Shown piece by piece: positions 34,458 to 42,018 of a DNA stretch of 64,000 nt. Every line of letters begins with the position of its first letter. Within the stretch, counting starts at the first letter, position 1. A model generated the notes under the pieces. That model was not told where the DNA came from, did no database searches, and worked only from the letters and a program-made list of their open reading frames with translations. A program made the translations under genes and the position numbers. The stretch comes from an uncultured Erythrobacter sp. GTDB taxonomy: Bacteria; Pseudomonadota; Alphaproteobacteria; Sphingomonadales; Sphingomonadaceae. The stretch covers positions 1,736,001-1,800,000 of the forward strand of contig NZ_OY284433.1 in the NCBI RefSeq assembly GCF_958304185.1, written 5' to 3'.

Positions 34458-35558
34458 ATGAATCGCGTACGAGCCGCAATCGTAGGCGTGGGCAACTGTG
34501 CTTGTTCACTTATGCAAGGTGGTGCCTATTATCGACGGACATTGTCAAGCAACGGTTTAATTCATCAGTCAATCGGTGGCTATCAAGCTAGCGATGTCGA
34601 TTTTGTTCTTGGAATTGACGTTGATCGACGCAAGGTCGGCAAGCCTCTTGTTGAAGCAATTTTTGCAAGCCCCAACAATACGCAGGTTTTCGAAGCCGAT
34701 ATTGAGCTTACATCGGCACAGGTTATCATGGGCCGTGTGCTTGACGGTGTCGCTCCGCACATGGTGCAGGCTGGTGAGCGCGGCTTCCAGATTGCTGACC
34801 TTCCCGAACCCACGCAGGACGAAATCGTTGCTGCACTGCGGCGTGAACGGGTTGACGTGCTGATCAACTTCCTGCCGGTCGGATCACAACGGGCGAGCGA
34901 ATTCTACATGGAATGCGCGCTTGAGGCCGGGGTCGGCGTGGTCAATGCGATTCCGGTGTTCATTGCCAGCAACCCTGAATGGGAAGCACGCTTCCGCCAG
35001 CGCGGCTTGCCGATTGTGGGTGATGACATCAAGGCGCAGGTCGGTGCCACGATTATCCACCGCACCCTGTCGAACCTGTTTTCCACCCGCGGCGTCACGG
35101 TTGATCGAACCTACCAGCTGAACACCGGTGGCAATACCGACTTCATGAACATGCTGGACCCTGCGCGGCTGGCCGACAAGAAGGTGTCGAAAACCGAAGC
35201 GGTGCAGGCGGCGCTGGCGCAGCGGCTGGATGATGAGAACATCCGTATCGGACCGGCCGAATACGTGCCCTGGCAAAAAGACAACAAGATCGCGTTTGTG
35301 CGGCTGGAGGGGTCACAATGGGGCGGCGTTGCAGTCAATCTTGAGCTGCGGCTCTCGGTCGAAGACAGCCCCAATTCGGCCGCCTGCGTGATGGATGCGA
35401 TCCGGTTTTGCAAACTGGCGCGTGATCGCGGTGAAGGCGGCACGTTGATCGCCGAAAGTGCGTTTTACTGCAAACACCCACCACAACAGTTGGTGGAAGA
35501 TGTCGCGCTCGGCCTGCTGGATGCGCGCGCAGCGCCGAGGCTGGACGCCGCCGAGTAA
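34458..35558 (+). CDS. ino1: Inositol-1-phosphate synthase, Ino1 type
   Basis: 366 residues, the size of the actinobacterial enzyme. It converts glucose-6-phosphate to inositol-1-phosphate with bound NAD. Landmarks: AAIVGVGNCACSLMQGGAYY (Rossmann start), FASPNNTQVFEADIELTS, VDVLINFLPVGSQRASEFY, NAIPVFIASNPEW, IVGDDIKAQVGATIIHRTL, YQLNTGGNTDFMNML and DSPNSAACVMDAIRFCKLARD. The start ATG 34458 has AAGGA 7 bases upstream; an ATG at 34428 in the same frame lacks support. The 5' part is visibly AT-richer than the rest of the gene. It heads a plus-strand series that continues through the capsule export genes and should supply inositol-1-phosphate to the cytidylyltransferase next to it. Confidence 0.9.
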   Translation: MNRVRAAIVGVGNCACSLMQGGAYYRRTLSSNGLIHQSIGGYQASDVDFVLGIDVDRRKVGKPLVEAIFASPNNTQVFEADIELTSAQVIMGRVLDGVAPHMVQAGERGFQIADLPEPTQDEIVAALRRERVDVLINFLPVGSQRASEFYMECALEAGVGVVNAIPVFIASNPEWEARFRQRGLPIVGDDIKAQVGATIIHRTLSNLFSTRGVTVDRTYQLNTGGNTDFMNMLDPARLADKKVSKTEAVQAALAQRLDDENIRIGPAEYVPWQKDNKIAFVRLEGSQWGGVAVNLELRLSVEDSPNSAACVMDAIRFCKLARDRGEGGTLIAESAFYCKHPPQQLVEDVALGLLDARAAPRLDAAE

Positions 35559-35649
35559 TGCGGGACCGATCCAACCGCACAACCGATACCGATGTCCTTG
35601 TTTGTAAGCTCCCTGGCTTCTCCTCCTCTCTAGCCCAAGGCAGCAAGTG

Positions 35650-36411
35650 ATGAATGCAGTGATCCTCGCGGCCGGATTTGGCAGTCGGTTGTCCGAAATG
35701 CGGACACCCAAGCCGCTTGTCGAAGTGGCCGGCGTCAGCCTGCTGGAATGGTCAGTGCGGCAGATGGCGGCTGTGGGGGTCACGCGGGCAGTGATCGTCA
35801 CGGGGCATGGTGCCGACGACATTGAGGCTCGTCTGCCCGGGATCGCTCAAGCAACCGGCGTGGCGCTCGAACCGTGCCGTTTGGCGGACTGGTCGCGTCC
35901 GAACGGTCATTCCGTCATCGCCGGTGCGGCAAGGATCAGCGGCAACTACCTGCTTGTCATGGCCGATCACCTGTTCAGTGCCGGCTTGTTGCAGCGCCTC
36001 GTTGCAGGCTTTGACCGCAGCACAGGGGTTGCTCTGGCGATCGATCGCGGCGTCGAAGGGCCCGCCATCGACCCCGCGGATGCCACTTGGGTGCGTTGCC
36101 GCAGCAACGGCCGCATTGCACAGATCGGCAAACAGCTGATCCGCTATGACGCGGTGGACTGCGGCGCCTTCATTGCCACGCCCGATCTTGCCCAAGCCAT
36201 TTTCGAAGCGATTGCGGAAGGCGCCAGCGGCAGCCTGTCCGATGGAATGCAACGCCTCGCAAATCGCGAATTGGCAGAGACGGTCGATGTCACGGGTGAA
36301 TTGTGGATCGATGTCGACGATCCGGCCATGCTTGCGTTGGCGCAGGTGATGGCGCCCGCCATATTGGGGCTCAGCGCAGCACAGCCGATATCGCATCAGG
36401 TCGCCGCATGA
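35650..36411 (+). CDS. Nucleotidyltransferase resembling CTP:inositol-1-phosphate cytidylyltransferase
   Basis: 253 residues of the sugar-nucleotidyltransferase (NTP_transferase) fold: AVILAAGFGSRLSEMRTPKPLVEVAG at the N-terminus holds the G-x-G-x-R loop and the essential Lys. Later segments match the archaeal inositol-1-phosphate cytidylyltransferase domain better than sugar enzymes: NGHSVIAGA (about 85), LVMADHLFSAGLL, GRIAQIGKQLIRYDAVDCGAF and GELWIDVDD (about 216). These are comparisons from memory. The gene lies 91 bases after ino1 and ends overlapping the next gene (ATGA). Predicted product CDP-inositol. Alternative: a nucleotidyltransferase for another phosphosugar. ATG 35650 is preferred over GTG 35647. 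Confidence 0.65.
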   Translation: MNAVILAAGFGSRLSEMRTPKPLVEVAGVSLLEWSVRQMAAVGVTRAVIVTGHGADDIEARLPGIAQATGVALEPCRLADWSRPNGHSVIAGAARISGNYLLVMADHLFSAGLLQRLVAGFDRSTGVALAIDRGVEGPAIDPADATWVRCRSNGRIAQIGKQLIRYDAVDCGAFIATPDLAQAIFEAIAEGASGSLSDGMQRLANRELAETVDVTGELWIDVDDPAMLALAQVMAPAILGLSAAQPISHQVAA

Positions 36412-37661
36412 CCACGGCTCAGCCTGTGTTGCTTGATTGCACGCGCATGATCGCGCGGTATTGGTCAGGGGCCATGCCGACCGGGATTGACCGCGTCGCT
36501 GACGCCTATCGCACGCATTTCGCGGCGCGTGCCCAGGCTGTCATTCAGGTTCGCGGGCGCGCTCGGGTGATGAGCCGGGCGCAGTCGGAACGGCTCTTTG
36601 CCCTGCTCGACACGCCCGGCGGCGCATTGCGCCAGCGCTTCGCCTCGCTGGCCAGCGGCTTTGCCTCGCTGATGGACGGCGAAGCACGCGGCGTCGGCAC
36701 GCCGGCCGGCGCGCTATATCTCAACGTCACCCACACCGACTTCGACCTCGACCGGCATATTGCCTGGGTGCGGTCGGAGAAGCTGCGCCCGGTCTATCTG
36801 CTGCACGACCTTATCCCGATCGAGCATCCGCAGTTCACGACGCCCCAAAAGGTCACCCGCCACAACGGGCGCGTCCGCCGAGCGCTTGAGGCGGCAAGCG
36901 GCATCATTGCCAATTCGCGCGCCACCGCTGGCGCCATCACTGCCTTTGCGCGCAGTGAAGGGCTGACCCTGCCGCCGATCCTTGGCGCGCCGCTGGGATC
37001 GCCGCACCTGCCGATACTGCCCGCTCAACCAGCGACGCCGCAACCAAGCTTTGTGTGCGTCAGCACCATCGAACAGCGCAAAAACCATATGCTGCTGCTC
37101 AACGTGTGGCAGCGACTGATTGCCCGGTATGGCGACAACGCGCCGCGGCTGGTGCTGATCGGGCGTTGGGGTGTCGGTTCGCAGGCGGTGCGCCAGCGCT
37201 ATCTCTCCGACCCTCAGCTTCGCCGCTTCGTAACGATCTACACCGGTTGCACTGATGCCGAGGTGGTTCAGCATCTGAGCGCGGCGCGCGCGCTGTTGGC
37301 GCCTTCGCGGGCCGAGGGCTTCGGCCTCCCTGTGGTTGAGGCGCTGAAGCTCGGCGTTCCCGTGATCGCCAGCGACCTGCCGGTGTTTCGCGAGGTTGGC
37401 GGCACCGTCCCGACGTTCCTTGCTCCCGACGCGCCGGAGGACTGGTTGCGCATGATCAAGGACTTCATGGCCGATGGAGCGGAACGGAAGCGCCAGATTG
37501 CCGCCTTGGCGGCATGGTCGGCCCCGGATTGGCGCGATCACTTCGGTCTGGTGGAAGATTGGCTCCAGACTCTGCCTGCGCGCCCCTTCCCCGATTCTGC
37601 CCCGCTTCTTGCAGCCAATGATATTGCGGCGCGCTCGGCCTTGGCAGGGGGGCTGGCATGA
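36408..37661 (+). CDS. Glycosyltransferase family 4
   Basis: 417 residues, GT-B fold. The N-terminal domain contains YLNVTHTDFDLDRHIAWV and PVYLLHDLIPIEHPQF; the C-terminal donor domain has SFVCVSTIEQRKNHMLLLNVW and the E-x7-E element APSRAEGFGLPVVEALKLG. HDLIPIEHP is typical of a subgroup seen in capsule and exopolysaccharide clusters. ATG 36408 overlaps the stop of the cytidylyltransferase gene (ATGA), so the nucleotide activation and sugar transfer steps are co-translated. Longer frames upstream lie within the previous gene. Acts in the cytoplasm on the growing glycan; donor and acceptor are unknown. Confidence 0.85.
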   Translation: MTTAQPVLLDCTRMIARYWSGAMPTGIDRVADAYRTHFAARAQAVIQVRGRARVMSRAQSERLFALLDTPGGALRQRFASLASGFASLMDGEARGVGTPAGALYLNVTHTDFDLDRHIAWVRSEKLRPVYLLHDLIPIEHPQFTTPQKVTRHNGRVRRALEAASGIIANSRATAGAITAFARSEGLTLPPILGAPLGSPHLPILPAQPATPQPSFVCVSTIEQRKNHMLLLNVWQRLIARYGDNAPRLVLIGRWGVGSQAVRQRYLSDPQLRRFVTIYTGCTDAEVVQHLSAARALLAPSRAEGFGLPVVEALKLGVPVIASDLPVFREVGGTVPTFLAPDAPEDWLRMIKDFMADGAERKRQIAALAAWSAPDWRDHFGLVEDWLQTLPARPFPDSAPLLAANDIAARSALAGGLA

Positions 37662-38851
37662 CCGAGATGAAGCCCATTCCCGATCCCGTGCTGACTGACC
37701 CAGTGGAAGCGCATGGCGCGACCAGCAGCGATCACGAAGCACCTGCTCGCCGCAGCCTGCTGGCGCGGCTGAAAGCGATCGATCCGCTGTTCGCGGCGCT
37801 GGTAATCCTGCCGACCCTGATCGCCAGCCTCTATTTCGGCGTCTTCGCCAGCGAGGTCTATGTCTCGGAAAGCCGCTTTATCGTGCGCAGCCCGTCGAAA
37901 CCCAACCTGTCGCCGCTGGGCGTGGTGCTGGGGGGCGGCAGTCTGGTGGGTGCAAGCGAGGAAAGCGAGGCCGTGACCGAGTTCCTCAGCTCACGTCAGG
38001 GCCTCGCGGCCATCAATGCCGATGGTTACGCAACCCGCGCATGGGGTAACCCGTCGATCTTCTGGTTTGACCGGTTCGGCAGATTCGGCGCGGATACCGG
38101 CGAAGATCTGTTCAAATACTACCTCGACAAGGTATCGGCCGAGGATTCGACCACGACCATGGTCACGGTGCTGTCGGTGCAGTCCTTCGACCCCCAAACT
38201 GCGCGAAGGATTAACCAGCGGCTGCTCGAAAAGTCCGAGGTGCTGGTCAACGAATTGTCCGACCGGGCACGGCGCGACGCCATTTCCTTTGCCGAGGCCG
38301 AACTTGCCCGCTCCCGGCGGGAGGCACAGGAGGCAGCTCTGGCACTCGGGACCTTCCGTGACCGTGAAGGCCTGATTGATCCGGAGTTGCAGGCCAGTGC
38401 CGGGTTGCAGATGATTTCGAAGTTGCAGGACCAGCTGATCGCGGCCCAGACCCAGCTGCTCCAATTGCAGACCTATACGCCGCGGGCGTCGCAGATCCCG
38501 TTCCTGCGCACACAGATCCGCAATCTCGAACGCGAAATTGCCGATCAGACCACGCAACTGGCGGGCGGCAGGGGTTCGCTGTCATCGGCTTCGGTGCGCT
38601 ATCAGGAGCTGAAACTGGCGTCGGAATTTGCCGAGAAGCAGCTCGGCATCACGCTATCGGCCTATCAGGAGGCGCAGGCTGAGGCCCGGCGCAAGCAGGC
38701 CTATGTCGAGCGGATTTCCAACCCGAGCCTGCCCGACGATTCCGCCTATCCGCGCCGGCTCCGCAACATCCTCGCCACCTTCGTGCTGGGCCTCCTGGCT
38801 TGGGGCGTCGCCTCGATGCTGCTGGTCGGCATCCGTGAGCACAGGGATTGA
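37658..38851 (+). CDS. Capsule polysaccharide export inner-membrane protein, KpsE/CtrB/BexC type
   Basis: 397 residues with one membrane segment near the N-terminus (LFAALVILPTLIASLYFGVF) and one at the C-terminus (LRNILATFVLGLLAWGVASMLLVG); between them lies a long periplasmic coiled coil (about 190-340). VYVSESRFIVRSPSKPNLSPLG and FDPQTARRINQRLLEKSE are family hallmarks of polysaccharide co-polymerase/export proteins associated with ABC exporters. It should connect the KpsMT transporter with the outer-membrane channel. Coupled by ATGA to the preceding glycosyltransferase gene and by TGATG to the permease gene. Confidence 0.88.
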   Translation: MTEMKPIPDPVLTDPVEAHGATSSDHEAPARRSLLARLKAIDPLFAALVILPTLIASLYFGVFASEVYVSESRFIVRSPSKPNLSPLGVVLGGGSLVGASEESEAVTEFLSSRQGLAAINADGYATRAWGNPSIFWFDRFGRFGADTGEDLFKYYLDKVSAEDSTTTMVTVLSVQSFDPQTARRINQRLLEKSEVLVNELSDRARRDAISFAEAELARSRREAQEAALALGTFRDREGLIDPELQASAGLQMISKLQDQLIAAQTQLLQLQTYTPRASQIPFLRTQIRNLEREIADQTTQLAGGRGSLSSASVRYQELKLASEFAEKQLGITLSAYQEAQAEARRKQAYVERISNPSLPDDSAYPRRLRNILATFVLGLLAWGVASMLLVGIREHRD

Positions 38852-39651
38852 TGATGACGAGTGCCGCCAGGGATTCGCTGATCGCCAGCCTCGGGGTGCA
38901 GCGCCGCGTTTTGGGCGCGCTGCTGATACGAGAGATGCTGACGCGCTACGGGCGACACAATATCGGCTTCCTGTGGCTGTTCGTCGAGCCGATGATCTTC
39001 ACCCTCGGGGTGACAGCGCTTTGGACCGCAACCAAATCAGTACACGGTAGCGACATCCCGATCGTGGCCTTCGCACTGACAGGTTATTCCAGTGTGCTGC
39101 TGTGGCGCAACATGCCGGGCCGCTGCATCGGCGCGCTCGAAGCCAATCTTTCGCTCATGTATCACCGCAACATAAAGCCGCTGGACATTTACCTTGCGCG
39201 TCTGATGATCGAGTTTTCGGGCGCGACGATCTCATTCTTCACCCTATCGCTGTTCTTCATCCTGATCGGCTGGCTTGAAGCACCCGAGGATTTCCTGGAA
39301 GTCGTAGGGGGCTGGCTGCTCATCGCCTGGTTCGGCGCGGGGCTCGCAATCGCACTGGGGGCGCTTTCGCAGGTAAGCGAGCTAGTCGAAAAACTCTGGC
39401 ATCCAACCTCTTACCTCTTGTTTCCGCTCTCTGGCTCGGCGTTCCTCGTCTCTGCGTTGCCCCCGTTCGCGCAGGAGGTCGTACTTTACATTCCGATGGT
39501 GCACGGCGTCGAGATCGTCCGTGAAGGCTTTTTCGGCAGCCGTGTGGAGGCGATCTACGACCTCTCATACGTGATCCCCTTCTCGCTGGTGATTTCAGTC
39601 GCGGCTCTGATGCTGGTGCGTTGGAGCGAAGGCCGGGTGGTTCCCGAATGA
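38851..39651 (+). CDS. ABC-2 polysaccharide export permease, KpsM type
   Basis: About 266 residues with six membrane segments. LGALLIREMLTRYGRHNIGFLWLFVEPM is the typical N-terminal amphipathic region of KpsM/Wzm permeases; TGYSSVLLWRNMPGRC and the C-terminal FAQEVVLYIPMVHGVEIVREGFFG are also family features. It transports the finished glycan across the inner membrane with its ATPase. The first ATG (38851) overlaps the stop of the upstream gene; a second ATG follows at 38854. The 3' end overlaps the ATPase gene by 4 bases. It belongs to the capsule/lipid-linked export group rather than the O-antigen group, judging by the length and accompanying KpsE and KpsD. Confidence 0.9.
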   Translation: MMTSAARDSLIASLGVQRRVLGALLIREMLTRYGRHNIGFLWLFVEPMIFTLGVTALWTATKSVHGSDIPIVAFALTGYSSVLLWRNMPGRCIGALEANLSLMYHRNIKPLDIYLARLMIEFSGATISFFTLSLFFILIGWLEAPEDFLEVVGGWLLIAWFGAGLAIALGALSQVSELVEKLWHPTSYLLFPLSGSAFLVSALPPFAQEVVLYIPMVHGVEIVREGFFGSRVEAIYDLSYVIPFSLVISVAALMLVRWSEGRVVPE

Positions 39652-40418
39652 CCGCGCAAGGACTGATCGAGGGCGCGCTGCACCGGCAGGCAAGCACAGT
39701 GGGTGGTGACGCATCCGGCGTCTTGCGCGTGACCGATCTGCACAAGAGCTATCCGACCCGGTTCGGCGATAAGCAGGTTTTGAAGGGGGTCGACTTCGAA
39801 CTGCGGACGGGCGAACGGCTTGGCATTCTTGGGCGCAATGGGGCAGGCAAGTCGACCCTGATCCGCCTGGTCAGCGGGGCGGAAAAGCCCACGTCAGGCA
39901 AAATCGAGCGTACCATGTCAGTGTCATGGCCGCTCGCGTTCGGCGGCGCTTTCCAGGTGATGCTAACGGGCGTGGACAATATCCGGTTCATTAGCAGGAT
40001 CTACAATCAGGATTTCGAACGCAACTTGGCGTTCGTCGAGGAATTCGCTGAGCTCGGTCCCTACCTGCGCGAACCGGTGCGCAGCTATTCATCGGGAATG
40101 CGGGCGCGGCTGGCTTTCGCCATCTCCATGATCATCGAGTTTGACTGCTTCCTGATCGACGAAATTGCATCGGTCGGGGACGCGCGTTTTCACGAGCGTT
40201 GCAATCACGAATTGTTTGAGAAACGCGGCGACAGGGCGATGGTCATAATCAGCCACGATGCCGCGTATATCCGCGACAATTGCAACCGCTGGGCGATCCT
40301 GCACGAGGGCGAGTTCGTCCCGTACGACGACTTTGAGGTTGCCTATACCATCTTCAAAGATCTGATCGGGTGGAAGCCGCCGATAGGCTGGTCTCCGCAC
40401 GAGCCGACTACAGCCTGA
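39648..40418 (+). CDS. ABC polysaccharide exporter ATP-binding protein, KpsT type
   Basis: 256 residues. Walker A GRNGAGKST (about 66), signature SYSSGMRARLAF, Walker B CFLIDE (about 168) and the switch His in VIISHDAAYIRD are intact. LRVTDLHKSYPT and the short carboxy-terminus place it with KpsT rather than with the Wzt ATPases that carry an O-antigen-binding domain. The first about 25 residues (MTAQGLIEGALHRQAS) are an extra N-terminal extension. ATG 39648 overlaps the stop of the permease gene (ATGA). Works as a dimer with the KpsM-like permease. Confidence 0.92.
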   Translation: MTAQGLIEGALHRQASTVGGDASGVLRVTDLHKSYPTRFGDKQVLKGVDFELRTGERLGILGRNGAGKSTLIRLVSGAEKPTSGKIERTMSVSWPLAFGGAFQVMLTGVDNIRFISRIYNQDFERNLAFVEEFAELGPYLREPVRSYSSGMRARLAFAISMIIEFDCFLIDEIASVGDARFHERCNHELFEKRGDRAMVIISHDAAYIRDNCNRWAILHEGEFVPYDDFEVAYTIFKDLIGWKPPIGWSPHEPTTA

Positions 40419-40429
40419 GAGACTGGATC

Positions 40430-41275
40430 ATGTTGGGCCTCTTCAAGACTGCTACCTCTGTTGCCGATCCGGTGCCGACGCTGCGCGACCCGCGTTCGCA
40501 GGCCTGCACCCAGGCACAGATGGAAGAGCCAGCCTATGGCTATTGGTGCGCGGCCATTGGCGAAGTGCCGCGCCATCATCGCAAGCAATGGGAGTTTTGT
40601 TACATCCTGCAGGCGCTGGCCCGCAACGGCAAGCTGGCCCCGGACATGCGCGGGCTGGGCTTCGGCGTCGGAGAGGAGCCGCTCGCCGCCTTGATGGCGC
40701 AGCGCGGGGTAGAGGTGCTGGCGACCGATCTTGACCAGTCCAGCGCGGCGGCGCTGGGCTGGGTCGAAACCGATCAGCACGCTGCCGGCAAGGCCGCACT
40801 CAACAACCGCGCTCTGTGCGATCCGGACAGTTTCGCACGTCTTGTCGATTACCGCGTGGTCGACATGAACCATGTGCCATCCGATCTCGCCGGGCGGTTC
40901 GATTTCTGCTGGTCGGCCTGCGCGCTTGAGCACCTTGGTTCGATCGCGAATGGGCTGGCCTTCATCGAAAGGTCGATCGCCTGCCTCGTTCCCGGCGGAG
41001 TGGCGGTGCATACGACCGAGTTCAACTGCTCGTCAGACAATGACACGTTGGACCATGCTTCCACCGTACTGTTTCGGCAACGCGATTTTCTTGGCCTTGC
41101 AAGCCGGCTGCGCGCGCGCGGCCACCAGATCGATCTCACCTTCGATCTGGGGGACCAGCCGCTCGACCGACATATCGATATGGCCCCCTATTCTGCAGAC
41201 CGGCATCTGAAACTCATGATTGAAAAGTGGGTCACCACCTCATTCGGCCTGGTCATTCGGAAGGGCGGAGCCTGA
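40430..41275 (+). CDS. SAM-dependent methyltransferase-like protein
   Basis: 281 residues from ATG 40430. The class I methyltransferase core is visible: MRGLGFGVGEEPLAALMAQRGVEVLATDLDQS (glycine loop and acidic strand), then RFDFCWSACALEHLGSIANGLAFIERSIACLVPGG, with the conserved 'EH' turn and a VPGG hairpin. It may methylate the glycan or an intermediate. The longer frame begins inside kpsT and is rejected. Eleven bases separate it from kpsT. A 28-codon reading frame follows. The target is unknown. Possibly a remnant function for a two-carbon or phosphate modification; no evidence. Confidence 0.7.
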   Translation: MLGLFKTATSVADPVPTLRDPRSQACTQAQMEEPAYGYWCAAIGEVPRHHRKQWEFCYILQALARNGKLAPDMRGLGFGVGEEPLAALMAQRGVEVLATDLDQSSAAALGWVETDQHAAGKAALNNRALCDPDSFARLVDYRVVDMNHVPSDLAGRFDFCWSACALEHLGSIANGLAFIERSIACLVPGGVAVHTTEFNCSSDNDTLDHASTVLFRQRDFLGLASRLRARGHQIDLTFDLGDQPLDRHIDMAPYSADRHLKLMIEKWVTTSFGLVIRKGGA

Positions 41276-41278
41276 TCC

Positions 41279-41365
41279 ATGCGCTTATTGCAGATCGTCA
41301 ATGCTCTTAACGGCGGATTGTCGGGCAATGCCATCGAGATAGCCGATCAGGGGGGTGTAGAATGA
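41279..41365 (+). CDS. 28-residue micro-ORF between two glycan genes
   Basis: ATG 41279 opens a 28-codon frame (MRLLQIVNALNGGLSGNAIE...) whose TGA overlaps the ATG of the next gene by 4 bases (ATGA), the same junction used at most neighbours. The N-terminal MRLLQIVNALN resembles the first strand of GT4 glycosyltransferases, so this may be the decapitated start of a lost gene, or a coupling leader. Too short for homology to be decisive. Confidence 0.35.
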   Translation: MRLLQIVNALNGGLSGNAIEIADQGGVE

Positions 41366-42018
41366 AAACCAGAAAGGACATGTTCGCCATAGCGCGGCGC
41401 GGCGCGGCGCGGGCAGGCACTGCCACTTCAGTGGCGGGCAAAACGCCTAGTTTGTCACGGACAAGCCGTGAAGACCTGCTTGAGACCTCGCAGAGGGCGG
41501 CTCTTAATGACCCGCGTTTTCGTGAACATGTCGAGCGCGGTGATCGAGCACGGGACCTTCGAAACTGGTTTGAAGCCGAGGCCGCTTATGCCGCAGCCCT
41601 TGATCTCTATCCCTACGAACGCAGTTACTGGACTCAGCTTGGTCACATGGCCAAAGAACAGGAACGCTTCGTAAGCGCCGAAATAGCCTACCGCACAGCC
41701 TGTGCGCTGGGGACGACGCCGCAGGATGTCGATCCTCACCTTCGATTTGTGATGATCCGGCAAGGTCTTGAGGAACATCGCTACCCGATCCTCCATCACA
41801 AGCACGGTCCGCAACGGGACCAAGTGCCGGGCCGACCGGATGTCCTTGCCTGCGCCCGCCTCTTGTGGGGTGCGTTAGGAATGGACGAAGATGATCTTGT
41901 CCGTTTCTTACGTGGCTGCGCGACTCTTGACGAGCTGTTGGCGGCGATGATCCGTGATCCTCGGTTCGAGCGGGCTAACCGCCCTTGGCTCGAATTGGTG
42001 CGAGGGGAAGAGCTATGA
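41362..42018 (+). CDS. Uncharacterised protein of the glycan island, TPR-like
   Basis: 218 residues from ATG 41362. The central part reads DPRFREHVERGDRARDLRNWFEAEAAYAAALDLYPYERSYWTQLGHMAKEQERFVSAEIAYRTACALG, i.e. two TPR-like helix pairs (about 50-120). The C-terminal third (DDLVRFLRGCATLDELLAAMIRDPRFE) is helical and repeats the 'DPRF' phrase seen at residue 50, hinting at an internal repeat. It has no catalytic motif and no membrane segment. Overlaps the following glycosyltransferase by 4 bases. It may organise the biosynthetic complex; inferred from context. Confidence 0.6.
   Translation: MKTRKDMFAIARRGAARAGTATSVAGKTPSLSRTSREDLLETSQRAALNDPRFREHVERGDRARDLRNWFEAEAAYAAALDLYPYERSYWTQLGHMAKEQERFVSAEIAYRTACALGTTPQDVDPHLRFVMIRQGLEEHRYPILHHKHGPQRDQVPGRPDVLACARLLWGALGMDEDDLVRFLRGCATLDELLAAMIRDPRFERANRPWLELVRGEEL

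Noticed and set aside
36303-36407. A longer N-terminus for the glycosyltransferase beginning at 36303
   Set aside because: It lies inside the cytidylyltransferase gene in another frame; the ATG at 36408 gives the family start and an ATGA overlap.
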